22,995 nucleotides of DNA from DASWRT01 sp036403035 (GTDB taxonomy: Bacteria; Pseudomonadota; Alphaproteobacteria; ATCC43930; CGMCC-115725), in contig DASWRT010000228.1 of NCBI GenBank assembly GCA_036403035.1, positions 1 to 22,995 on the forward strand, written 5' to 3'. A program made the position numbers and the translations under genes. Each line of letters starts with the position of its first letter. Positions within the stretch are counted from its first letter, which is position 1. This document shows positions 7,508 to 14,599 of this stretch, one piece after another. The notes under the pieces were generated by a model. That model was not told where the DNA came from, ran no database searches, and worked only from the letters and a program-made list of their open reading frames with translations.

Positions 7508-8789
7508 CATCGAGGCGGAAGTGGATCGGCACGTCGGCGACGGCCGCCACCGGCACGCCGCCGTGCGTCGCCGGCTGAAACCGCCACGCGCGGACAGCGC
7601 TCACCGCGGCCCGGTCGAGCACGTCGTGACCCGAACCGGCCGCAACCGAAACGTCCGTCGGCTCACCCGAGGCCGACACGTCGACCCGCAGCATGACCTG
7701 ACCCTGCCAGCCGCGGCGGCGGGCTTCCAGGGGGTAGTCCGGCGTCCGGTTGGCGGCAAGCCCGGCCACCGGCCTCGGCGCGACGACCGGAAGCATCGCC
7801 GTGACGGCGGGCTGAGCCGGCGCGGGAGCCGCCGCCGCGGCGGCGTCCGTTCCGCTCGGCGAAGCCGGCCTCGCGTCGGCCGGGCTGGTCGCCGTCGCGG
7901 GCGCGGCGGCCTCGAACCGATGCGGCGGCGCGGGCGACGCCCGCCTTGCCGCCGTCGCGATGCCGGGCGGTTTCGGCTTCGCGAACGGAACCGGCGGCGG
8001 CTCGGCTTCGGGGATCGCCGCGACGGGCTCAGGCGGCGGCGGCGCGAGGACCGGCGGCGCGACGACCGGCGGCGCGGGGTCGGGCAATGGCGCAGTGGCG
8101 GCAGGCGGCTCCGCCGGCAGCGGCGGCGCAGCGGTGGGTGCCTCCACCGGCGGAAGCTCCGGGGCCGGCGGAGCCTCGGAGAGAGGTGGAACGTCGGGAA
8201 CCGGCAGAACGTCCGGGGCCGGCGGCGGCTCCGGAACCGGGGGAGAGAGGTCCGGCAACTCGGCGGTCGCGGACGGTTGCCGCTCAAGGGTCGGCGGCGA
8301 TGTCGCGGGAGCCTCCGGACTCGCAGGCGCCGGCTCGTCGGCCGCCTGCGGCGCGGGGCTCACGAATGTGAGCGAGAAAACCGTGTCCTGCGACGCCGGC
8401 TCGATCGGTACCGCACCGCGTAACTCCAGCAGCACAACCACAGCGAGCAGACCGGCATGGAAAGCGGTGGCGACTCCAAGCGCGGCTCCGAGCCGCAAGC
8501 GATGGGCGGCCGCGCTCCCGCCGCTGGCCATCGAAGGCCGCTCGTCGACGGCACGCAGCGCCGGCGACGGCCGTGCGGAAGATCCACCGGGGACGGAAGC
8601 CGCGGCGGGGTCCGGCGCGACGCGCCAGGAGGGCGGCGTCGCACGCAAACCGGTACGCGGCGCCAGCGCATCCTCGGCGAGAATCGATTGACGCCGGGGC
8701 GCTCGAAGGACGACCGGGGGAGCGGGATCGGCCGGATGCCGGCGCTGTAGCGACAGCCCAAGGAGCAGCATCGCGCCGGTGCCGGCCAT
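7503..8789 (-). CDS. tonB: TonB energy-transducing protein with N-terminal extension
   Basis: This is a 428-residue protein. The C-terminal 80 residues are a TonB C-terminal domain: TPDYPLEARRRGWQGQVMLR, VDVSASGEP, then AVRAWRFQPA. The middle (about 140-330) is a very long Pro/Ala/Glu spacer that can span the periplasm. The expected inner-membrane anchor is at about 98-121, with His111 in place of the functional His of TonB helices. About 86 residues precede it, including a short hydrophobic start (AMLLLGLSL) and a basic, Pro-rich stretch, which ordinary TonB lacks. ATG at 8789 overlaps the upstream stop (TAATG) and has GGGAG about 7 bases upstream. An internal ATG at 8531 just before the anchor has no good site. 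Lying last in the xox operon, it probably energises the LutH-like receptor. No exbB or exbD is in the window. Confidence 0.9.
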   Translation of the reverse strand: MAGTGAMLLLGLSLQRRHPADPAPPVVLRAPRRQSILAEDALAPRTGLRATPPSWRVAPDPAAASVPGGSSARPSPALRAVDERPSMASGGSAAAHRLRLGAALGVATAFHAGLLAVVVLLELRGAVPIEPASQDTVFSLTFVSPAPQAADEPAPASPEAPATSPPTLERQPSATAELPDLSPPVPEPPPAPDVLPVPDVPPLSEAPPAPELPPVEAPTAAPPLPAEPPAATAPLPDPAPPVVAPPVLAPPPPEPVAAIPEAEPPPVPFAKPKPPGIATAARRASPAPPHRFEAAAPATATSPADARPASPSGTDAAAAAAPAPAQPAVTAMLPVVAPRPVAGLAANRTPDYPLEARRRGWQGQVMLRVDVSASGEPTDVSVAAGSGHDVLDRAAVSAVRAWRFQPATHGGVPVAAVADVPIHFRLDD

Positions 8790-9406
8790 TACGGCGCTCC
8801 CGACGCAGGCTCGGCGACTGCGGTCGGGAGCTTCGCCTCCTCCCAGCCGTCGGTGCCGTCCCGATACCAGTAGAGCGCCGTGTAGCCGTAGCTCGCCGCC
8901 CGCTTGGTCGCGTTCCAGCTCATCCAGCAATCGGCGAGGCAATAGAAGACGATCCGCACCGTCCGATCGCCGTGCGTCGCCGTCGCGAGATTGTCGCGGA
9001 ACCAGCCGTCGCGTTCGGGGCTCAGCTCGCCGCGTCCGACATCCGGCAGCCAGATGCTGCCGGGGATATCGCGGCGCGGGATCGGCTTCCAGACCGCCTC
9101 GGGGCGCTGACCCTCCGGGCGGCGCGGCGCCGGCAGGACGTCGACCCAGACCGCCCCGCCCTCCTCCCAGAGGGCGCGCGCCTCCGCGGTGTCGATCGTG
9201 CGGCCGCCGGAAACGGAGCGGGGCGTCGGCGCGCGGTACTCGTCGAGACGATAACCCGCCGGCTCCGGCACGTCGCCCGCCGCAGCCGCCGTCGCCGCAA
9301 CCGGACCGACCGAGGCCATCAGCATGACTGCGGCGGCAAACGGAACGGCGCCGCCGTGGGTGCGGTCGGCGCGGCGGCGAACCGGCCCGACGGCGGCGGC
9401 GGTCAT
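8789..9406 (-). CDS. PQQ-dependent catabolism-associated rhodanese-like protein (CXXCW family)
   Basis: This is a 205-residue exported protein. The start ATG at 9406 overlaps the xoxJ stop as ATGA, and its own stop overlaps the tonB start as TAATG. A hydrophobic export segment lies at about 20-43 after a long basic n-region. The body is rhodanese-like: WVDVLPAPRRPEG, then IPGSIWLPDVG, then the family signature VFYCLADCWMSWNATKRA with Cys156 and Cys160. The family is named for a CXXCW motif; here the spacing reads C-L-A-D-C-W. Members occur beside PQQ alcohol dehydrogenase genes with XoxJ-type binding proteins. Their function is not established, and a periplasmic sulphur or thiol role in maturation of the dehydrogenase or cytochrome is a reasonable guess. 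The context in the xox operon agrees with this. Confidence 0.9.
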   Translation of the reverse strand: MTAAAVGPVRRRADRTHGGAVPFAAAVMLMASVGPVAATAAAAGDVPEPAGYRLDEYRAPTPRSVSGGRTIDTAEARALWEEGGAVWVDVLPAPRRPEGQRPEAVWKPIPRRDIPGSIWLPDVGRGELSPERDGWFRDNLATATHGDRTVRIVFYCLADCWMSWNATKRAASYGYTALYWYRDGTDGWEEAKLPTAVAEPASGAP

Positions 9407-10245
9407 TGCGTCATGAGCCGGCCCTGCTCGTCGAGCAGCGGCACGCCGTAGTCGCGCAGCACTGCGGTAATCTCCGGCTGCCGCTCGTGGATCACGGCAT
9501 TGATCTTGCGGCGCCATTCCGGCTCGTTCGCGCGGACGCCCATCGTGATGTGATAATCCATGCGCGCGGCGTTCGGTTCGCCCCGAACCGGCACCATTTT
9601 CAGCGGCAGCTTCTCTTTGGAGATGTAGTAACCGGCAATTGGACCCCAGACCAAGCCGACATCGATCGTGCCGTTGGCAACGTCTTTGATCATCTCTTGT
9701 GGCGGCGATTCGTATCGCGTATCGACGACCAATGCGTACGACTTGACATGATCCATCAGCCCATGGCGGACCAGCAGGTCGGTCGGCGGCGTACGCGCTA
9801 CCACCCCAAATTTCAGATCCTTCAACGACGGATCGTCGAACCCGGCCGCAGACGCCGGAAGCGGCTTGTCCGACCGGAACACCATGACATAGGTCGTGTA
9901 GTAGTACGGGTTCGTGTTCTGTACGAGGTCGTCGCCGGCGACGGTTCCCATCATGAGGTCGCATTGCCGCGCTTGCAGCGTGTTGCGAACGAAACCGACC
10001 GTCTCCGGAAACCACACGTAGTGCACCGGCAGGTTGAGTGCGGCGCCCATTATGTCGGCGATCTTGTTCTCGAAGCCCTCCTTCTTCTCGTTCGAGAACG
10101 GCAGGTTGTTCGGGTCCTCGCAGACGCGCAATTCGGTACGGTCGACGAGTTCGCCCGTCTGCGCGCCCGCGGAGGCCGGCGCCAGCGCGGCCGCCGCCGT
10201 CAGGGCGGCGATGGAAAGAAAATGATAGGCGGATGATAGCCGCAT
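9403..10245 (-). CDS. xoxJ: XoxJ, periplasmic solute-binding-like protein of the Xox methanol dehydrogenase system
   Basis: This is a 280-residue protein. The ATG at 10245 has AAGGA about 9 bases upstream and starts a signal peptide ending near residue 28 (ASAGAQ). It belongs to the quinoprotein dehydrogenase-associated putative substrate-binding family (MxaJ/XoxJ). Visible family features are LRVCEDPNNLPFSN, FENKIADIMG, the QCDLMMGTVAGDD segment, and TIDVGLVWGPIAGYY. Both lobes of the type II periplasmic binding fold are complete. XoxJ is thought to bind and help activate or mature XoxF rather than import a solute. It lies 80 bases after xoxG and is translationally coupled to the next gene. 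Identity as xoxJ rather than mxaJ follows from its neighbours xoxF and xoxG. Confidence 0.92.
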   Translation of the reverse strand: MRLSSAYHFLSIAALTAAAALAPASAGAQTGELVDRTELRVCEDPNNLPFSNEKKEGFENKIADIMGAALNLPVHYVWFPETVGFVRNTLQARQCDLMMGTVAGDDLVQNTNPYYYTTYVMVFRSDKPLPASAAGFDDPSLKDLKFGVVARTPPTDLLVRHGLMDHVKSYALVVDTRYESPPQEMIKDVANGTIDVGLVWGPIAGYYISKEKLPLKMVPVRGEPNAARMDYHITMGVRANEPEWRRKINAVIHERQPEITAVLRDYGVPLLDEQGRLMTQ

Positions 10246-10325
10246 CGGCTGAGATCCTTCACGCCGGATGACGGGAACGGCAGGGCGGCGGGGCGGCATG
10301 GGAGCCGGCGAACGATCGCGGCCGG

Positions 10326-10769
10326 TCAGTCCTCGCCGATCCGCGTCGGCCGGCCGCGGCCGAGCACGCCGTCGGACCGGGCCTTGAGGTACGAATAGAT
10401 GTCGTCCAGGTAGTTGACGACGTCCTCGGTCGTGCCGAAGGCCGGCATCACCTTGTCGGACGACGTGCTGACATTTTGCCGGCCGTTGATGACGACGTCC
10501 TCGAACTGCTCCTTCGACAGGTGTTTGAGCGAGTCCGTCAGGTCCGGCGCATAGGAACTTCCCGCGCCGTCCGGACCGTGGCAGCGCAGGCATGCATCGC
10601 CATAGCGGCGATAGCCGTTGTACGTGCCTTTATCGACGTGATTGTCGTTCTCGACCTTATAGGGTTTCTCGTCGGCGCCTTTCACCGTGCCGGCTGAAAA
10701 CAGCATTCCGCCTGCCGTGGCGACCACGACGAGAACGGCTGCCGATGCAACCCCTGGACGAACCCTCAT
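10326..10769 (-). CDS. xoxG: XoxG, cytochrome cL electron acceptor of XoxF
   Basis: This is a 147-residue periplasmic c-type cytochrome. A strong GGAGG lies 5 bases before the ATG at 10769, and the signal peptide runs to about residue 31 (VKGA before DEKPY). One haem is attached at Cys60-x-x-Cys63-His64 (ACLRCHGPDG), with Met108 in KVMPAFG as the distal ligand. The C-terminal ARSDGVLGRGRP is typical of XoxG/MxaG-like proteins. It accepts electrons from PQQ-loaded XoxF and passes them to a small cytochrome and the terminal oxidase. It is separated from xoxF by 126 bases holding an intrinsic terminator, so its level is probably set below that of xoxF by read-through, or by its own promoter. Confidence 0.94.
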   Translation of the reverse strand: MRVRPGVASAAVLVVVATAGGMLFSAGTVKGADEKPYKVENDNHVDKGTYNGYRRYGDACLRCHGPDGAGSSYAPDLTDSLKHLSKEQFEDVVINGRQNVSTSSDKVMPAFGTTEDVVNYLDDIYSYLKARSDGVLGRGRPTRIGED

Positions 10770-10798
10770 CCGCTCCTCCGGAAACTTCTTCGTCGATC

Positions 10799-10817
10799 GC
10801 GCCGCGACAGGCGGCGC
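10799..10817. other. Perfect 7-base hairpin in the xoxF-xoxG gap
   Basis: GCGCCGC (10799-10805) and GCGGCGC (10811-10817) flank a 5-base loop, about 30 bases upstream of the xoxG start. In the leftward transcript it would lie in the xoxG leader, just after the terminator, and could protect the 5' end of the xoxGJ transcript. There is no T-run. Confidence 0.5.
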
Positions 10818-10839
10818 TTAGGGTAACGCCCTGTGCAGG

Positions 10840-10876
10840 AAAAAAAGCCGGCATCTCGGCAGACCAAGATGCCGGC
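10840..10876 (-). terminator. Intrinsic terminator directly after xoxF
   Basis: Read on the minus strand, a perfect 10-base stem (GCCGGCATCT ... AGATGCCGGC, plus positions 10867-10876 and 10847-10856) with a 10-base loop is followed at once by seven T (10846-10840). It begins 19 bases after the xoxF stop and lies within the xox operon, before xoxG. This is a textbook Rho-independent terminator that would let only part of the transcripts continue. Confidence 0.92.
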
Positions 10877-10895
10877 GGAAGAGGTCGCTATGCGA

Positions 10896-12683
10896 TCAGT
10901 CGGGAAGGGCGAAGACGGTCAGCACGCCACCGAGCTGCGTGTAGTTCGACAGCGCCTTGTACGCGCCCACCGCGCCGAGGCCTTCCTGGTCGCCCTGGAG
11001 ACCGGCCGCCATGCCGATGCCGGCCCAGCCGCCGACGCCGGAGAGCACCGCGATATACTGCTTGCCCTTGTGCGTGTAGGTGTTGACGTTGCCGATGATC
11101 CCCGACGGCGTCTTGAAGCGATACAGCTCCTTGCCGTTCTGCGGATCGACCGCCTTCAGATAGCCCTCCAGCGTGCCGTAGAAGACGACGTCGCCGGCGG
11201 TCGCAAGCGCACCCGACCACACCGAGAACGGTTCCGGATCGGACCAGAGGATCTTGCCCTGTGCGGCATCCCAGGCGATGAAGTTCCCGAGGTTCTGATC
11301 GCCCTGCGGCGGGAACATGCTGAGCGTGGCGCCGACATAGGGCTGCCCCGCCGTGTACGACACTTTGAACGGCTCGTAGTCCATGCAGACGTGGTTCGTC
11401 GGGACGTAGAACACGTTGGTCTTCGGCGAGAACGCCGCCGGCTGCTGGTCCTTCGAGCCGAGCGCCGCCGGGCAGATGCCCTTGGAGTTGTGATCCTCGC
11501 CGCCGGATTCCGTGCTGTACTGCTTGACGCGGTCGGGCTTGCCGGTCTGAAGATCGATCTTGTTCGCCCAGTTGACCTTCGGATCGAACTTATCGGCGAC
11601 GAGCAGCTGACCGGTCTCGCGGTTGAGCGTATAGCCGAAGCCGTTGCGGTCGAAGTGCACGAGCGCCTTGGTCGGCTGACCCTTCACCGGGAAGTCGGCG
11701 AGGATCATCTCGTTGACGCCGTCATAGTCCCACTCGTCGTGGGGCGTCATCTGATAGACCCACTTCGCCATGCCCGTGTCGACATCGCGCGCCATGATCG
11801 TCGTCGACCATTTGTTGTCGCCGGGACGCTGCACCGGGTTCCAGGTGCTCGGGTTGCTCGTCCCGTAGTAGACCAAGTTCAGTTGCGGGTCATACGAGTA
11901 CCAGCCCCAGGTGGCGCCGCCGCCGGTCTTCCATTGGTCGCCCTGCCACGACGAAAGCGACGAATTCTTCCCGACGGGCTTGCCGAGTTCCGTGGTCTTG
12001 TCCGGGTCGAACTTGATCTCGTCGTCCGGGCCGACCGAGAAGGCGTTCCAGGCCACCGAGCCGTCTTTGAGGTTGTAGGCCGTCAGGCGCCCGCGGACGC
12101 CGAACTCGCCGCCGCTGATGCCGGCAAGGACCTTGTCCTTAACGATCATCGGGGCGGCCGTCATGGTCTCGCCCTTCTTCGCGTCGCCGTTCTGGACGCG
12201 CCATGCCTCCTTGCCGGTCTTCGCGTCGAGCGCGACGACCGTGGCGTCGGCCTGATTGAGGACGATCTTCCCGTCGCCGTACGCGACGCCGCGATTGACG
12301 GTGTCGCAGCACATCACCGGGATGACGTTGGGATCCTGCTTCGGCTCGTATTTCCACAGGATCTGGCCGTTGTTGTTGAGATCGAGCGCGTAGACGATGT
12401 TCGGGAACGGCGTGTGGACGTACATCACGTCGCCGACCACGAGCGGACCGCCCTCGTGGCCGCGCAGGACGCCGGTCGAGAACGTCCATACCGGACGCAG
12501 GTTCTTGACGTTGTCCTTGGTGATCTGATTGAGCTCGCTGTACCGCGTGGAAGCGTAGTTGCCGTTCGGCATGACCCACTGGTTCGGGTCCTTCGACAAC
12601 TTCTGAAGCTCTTCATTTGCGAGCGCCCCGGTTGCCGACAGGGCAACAAGGGACACGGCGAGCATCGCTGATTGCAAGCGCAT
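10896..12683 (-). CDS. xoxF: XoxF, lanthanide-dependent PQQ methanol dehydrogenase
   Basis: This is a 595-residue protein of full family length. AAGGAG lies shortly before the ATG at 12683; the frame is open to 12719 but that extension has no role. The signal peptide ends near residue 22 (GALA before NEEL). Lanthanide diagnosis: the motif DEWDYDG places catalytic Asp319 two residues before Asp321, the extra acidic ligand of lanthanide-type enzymes, where calcium MxaF has a small residue. Other ligands fit: Glu193 (GGEFGVRG) and Asn277 (GTSNPSTWN). The vicinal Cys125-Cys126 (MCCDTVNRG) is the PQQ-stacking disulphide. The sequence style fits clade XoxF5. It oxidises methanol, and often formaldehyde, in the periplasm, passing electrons to XoxG. 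No mxaF or mxaI is in the window, so XoxF may be the only methanol dehydrogenase, though that cannot be shown here. Confidence 0.97.
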   Translation of the reverse strand: MRLQSAMLAVSLVALSATGALANEELQKLSKDPNQWVMPNGNYASTRYSELNQITKDNVKNLRPVWTFSTGVLRGHEGGPLVVGDVMYVHTPFPNIVYALDLNNNGQILWKYEPKQDPNVIPVMCCDTVNRGVAYGDGKIVLNQADATVVALDAKTGKEAWRVQNGDAKKGETMTAAPMIVKDKVLAGISGGEFGVRGRLTAYNLKDGSVAWNAFSVGPDDEIKFDPDKTTELGKPVGKNSSLSSWQGDQWKTGGGATWGWYSYDPQLNLVYYGTSNPSTWNPVQRPGDNKWSTTIMARDVDTGMAKWVYQMTPHDEWDYDGVNEMILADFPVKGQPTKALVHFDRNGFGYTLNRETGQLLVADKFDPKVNWANKIDLQTGKPDRVKQYSTESGGEDHNSKGICPAALGSKDQQPAAFSPKTNVFYVPTNHVCMDYEPFKVSYTAGQPYVGATLSMFPPQGDQNLGNFIAWDAAQGKILWSDPEPFSVWSGALATAGDVVFYGTLEGYLKAVDPQNGKELYRFKTPSGIIGNVNTYTHKGKQYIAVLSGVGGWAGIGMAAGLQGDQEGLGAVGAYKALSNYTQLGGVLTVFALPD

Positions 12684-12742
12684 CGTTTCCTCTCCTTTGT
12701 TACCGCCGGGTTCACCCAACGGCGCTCGATCAACTGCCAGGT

Positions 12743-12762
12743 TTCAAACGCGCAGTTTTGAA
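12743..12762. promoter_or_regulatory. Inverted repeat TTCAAA-N8-TTTGAA in the xoxF leader
   Basis: TTCAAA (12743-12748) and TTTGAA (12757-12762) form a perfect inverted repeat with an 8-base spacer. The arms are 14 bases apart start to start, so the site could hold a dimeric regulator such as the LuxR-type protein encoded nearby. No second copy was found upstream of the other operons, so the link is speculative. Confidence 0.4.
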
Positions 12763-12798
12763 CTTTTTTTGAGCTTGGGCCAACTCACCACAAAGTCT

Positions 12799-12818
12799 CA
12801 TTTTTTCCGTAAAAAATG
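12799..12818. promoter_or_regulatory. Perfect palindrome CATTTTTT-N4-AAAAAATG at the xoxF promoter
   Basis: Eight bases (12799-12806) pair perfectly with 12811-12818 across CCGT. It overlaps the candidate -10 element and the probable start of transcription of xoxF. It may be an operator, or a bent A/T element that aids promoter opening. Confidence 0.5.
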
Positions 12819-12875
12819 CTAGGTCAAAACATTAGTAGCGACAAGGGCCATTAACCGAACTTTTTATGTTTCTTT

Positions 12876-13694
12876 TTACGTTCTTTCTGAGACAAGAATT
12901 TCACCTCTGCCGTTAGAAGCGAGATCGCCCATCAGCCGGCGAACGGGACCGACCCTCTCGGCGAGAGCCGCCAAACCGAGGTCGCGTAAGACCCGCGCCA
13001 GCAATCGCAGCGTCATCAAATCGTGGATCCCGCAATCGCCGAACGTCGCCGGCACGCGGCCGAGGCCGCCGAGCGCGACGATGCTGCCGCGCCGCATGCC
13101 CATCCCGGCGAGCGGCGCGACCGCGCCGCCCGCGACGATGGTGCCTGCGATCATGCGGGCGCCCGCACCGGCACCGACCGCGCCGGCTATCGCGATCAGG
13201 CCGCGCCGCATCCGGTCGCCGCATGCGGCTCCGGTCGATCCGTGCACCGCCACCACGCCGCCGCGCATGCCGCCGCGGTCGCCCGGCGCCGCACCGCCGA
13301 GCCCGTCCCCGGCGTCGCCGCGAATCGTCAGCGCACCGCCGCGCATCCCCTGCGCCGCGCCGAATCCGGCGTCGCCGCCGATCTCGATCCGCCCGCCGCG
13401 CATCGCCGCGCCCGCATAGGCCCCTGCGTCGCCCGCGACGGTGATCGTGCCCGAACCCATCGCCGCGCCGACGCGGTCGAAGCGGCGGCATGCTCCTTCG
13501 AAGGCGACGTGTCCGTCTCGGACGTCGCCGTCGACGGCGACCGAGAACCAGTCGCCCACGCGCTCGGTCCGCGCGCCGACCCGCAGCGCCAGCCGCGCGA
13601 TCTCGTCCGCCGGCAGGCCGGCAAGGCGCTCCGGCACCAGCGCATCGACGGCGACGCGCACCGGCGGCTCGGCCCTGGCCGTCAGCCGGATCAT
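12876..13694 (-). CDS. fhcC: FhcC, formyltransferase/hydrolase complex subunit C
   Basis: This is a 272-residue protein starting at ATG 13694, which overlaps the fhcD stop as ATGA. The N-terminal 65 residues lead into a long series of Gly-rich turns (residues about 75-235: GDAGAYAGAAMRGG, GDAGFGAAQGMRGG, GDAGDGLGG and so on). This is the parallel beta-helix shared with formylmethanofuran dehydrogenase subunit C and the C-terminal domain of glutamate synthase. In the Fhc complex this subunit is structural and helps hold FhcA, FhcB and FhcD. It is the last gene of the fhc series; xoxF begins 192 bases further on in the same direction. The TAA stop lies in an AT-rich patch, and the last codons (ILVSERT) show a shift from the GC-rich codon use of the rest. 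Confidence 0.93.
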   Translation of the reverse strand: MIRLTARAEPPVRVAVDALVPERLAGLPADEIARLALRVGARTERVGDWFSVAVDGDVRDGHVAFEGACRRFDRVGAAMGSGTITVAGDAGAYAGAAMRGGRIEIGGDAGFGAAQGMRGGALTIRGDAGDGLGGAAPGDRGGMRGGVVAVHGSTGAACGDRMRRGLIAIAGAVGAGAGARMIAGTIVAGGAVAPLAGMGMRRGSIVALGGLGRVPATFGDCGIHDLMTLRLLARVLRDLGLAALAERVGPVRRLMGDLASNGRGEILVSERT

Positions 13695-14599
13695 GCGAGC
13701 AGCTCCCGCAGATGAAAGTGGAACGGTCCGAGCTTGCCGCCGTAATTCCCCGCCGTGATCCGCAGCACGCCGGCCTCCGCGCCGCCGGCGCCGCACGCGG
13801 CGCGGACGCCGACCCGCATCGCCTCCGCGACCGCCGCCTCGGTCAGGCCATCGATCACGATCTCCAGCACCGATCCCACCTCCGGGCCGAGCGCGCTGTC
13901 CTCGATCCCACCCTTGAGCGTCGGGCAGTAGCGGTGATTGGTCGAGGCCATCAGCGCCTTGTAACGCGACCCGACTTTCGAGCCCGAGCGCACGAGGCCG
14001 CCGGGGAACGGCATCACCACCTCCCGCACCTCGCGCATCGCATCGATGGCGCGTTCCGCCGCCGTCAGCGCCGCCACCCTGTCCCGCGCGAGGATCAGGA
14101 AATTGCCGCCGCCGACCGCCGCCTTGGTGACGCCTGTCGCGTCCTCGCAGAGGAACTCGCCGTCCATCACGGGGACGCGCCAGAAACGCCGCTCGCCGAG
14201 GCGCTTCGCCGTCTGGAAGCCGTCGCCGAAATACCGCAGCGCGTTGCCGACCGGCAGACGGGCGTCGCCATCCGGCAGCCCCGCGTAGCAGGCCGTGCCG
14301 GGACAGGTCAGCACGCACTGCCCCACGCGGTCGATCAGCGCCTTCCCCAGCCCGTCCGTCGACATCGCGAACAGCAGCACCGCGATTCCGGGCCGGCCGT
14401 CCGGCGTCTCTTCCGGCGACAGCTCGCGCTCGATCCCGGCCTCGACGCCGCAGCCGATCACCGAGGTCGAGAACCCGGTCATGCTCTCCCCGGCGGTGCG
14501 CGCCCAGCGCGGGGTGTCGGCGGTGACGAGCAGGCGCGTCCCCCGCATGCCGAACGCCTCGGCGAAGCTGTCCTCGATCTCGACGCCGTCGATCCTCAC
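13691..14599 (-). CDS. fhcD: FhcD, formyl-methanofuran:H4MPT formyltransferase
   Basis: This is a 302-residue protein, matching the family length of about 300. The start is GTG at 14599, overlapping the fhcA stop as GTGA. It begins VRIDGVEIEDSFAEAFGM, as family members do. Other conserved stretches are TPRWARTAGESMTGFSTSVIGCGVEAGIE, the QCVLTCPGTACYAGL segment, RFWRVPVMDGEF, and GSRYKALMASTNHRYCPTL. It moves the formyl group between H4MPT and the methanofuran-type cofactor and works inside the Fhc complex with FhcA, which hydrolyses the product to formate. The coordinates are set by overlaps at both ends, so there is little doubt despite the non-ATG start. Confidence 0.95.
   Translation of the reverse strand: MRIDGVEIEDSFAEAFGMRGTRLLVTADTPRWARTAGESMTGFSTSVIGCGVEAGIERELSPEETPDGRPGIAVLLFAMSTDGLGKALIDRVGQCVLTCPGTACYAGLPDGDARLPVGNALRYFGDGFQTAKRLGERRFWRVPVMDGEFLCEDATGVTKAAVGGGNFLILARDRVAALTAAERAIDAMREVREVVMPFPGGLVRSGSKVGSRYKALMASTNHRYCPTLKGGIEDSALGPEVGSVLEIVIDGLTEAAVAEAMRVGVRAACGAGGAEAGVLRITAGNYGGKLGPFHFHLRELLA

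Larger units (their letters stand above)
12684..12875 (-). promoter_or_regulatory. xoxF upstream control region and long leader
   Basis: These 192 bases lie between the fhcC stop and the xoxF start and are much more AT-rich than the window. Read leftward, the best promoter candidate is TTGTCG (12844-12839), a 17-base spacer, and TAGCAT (12821-12816). An alternative is TTGACC (12827-12822) with AAAATG (12804-12799). The first would give a leader of about 125 bases. Runs of A and T flank both. The ribosome site AAGGAG lies just before the ATG. No terminator hairpin follows fhcC, so read-through from fhc into xoxF is possible. Confidence 0.55.

Noticed and set aside
8531..8789. Separate small gene before a shorter tonB
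   Set aside because: There is no stop codon between 8789 and the TonB domain, the site at 8531 has no ribosome binding sequence, and the TAATG coupling supports one long protein.
10833..12671. 612-codon open frame on the plus strand
   Set aside because: It is antisense to xoxF, whose motifs are unmistakable. The plus frame has no signal peptide or conserved motif.
10896..12683. Calcium-type methanol dehydrogenase MxaF
   Set aside because: The DYD motif with Asp321 marks the lanthanide type, and no mxaI small subunit is present.
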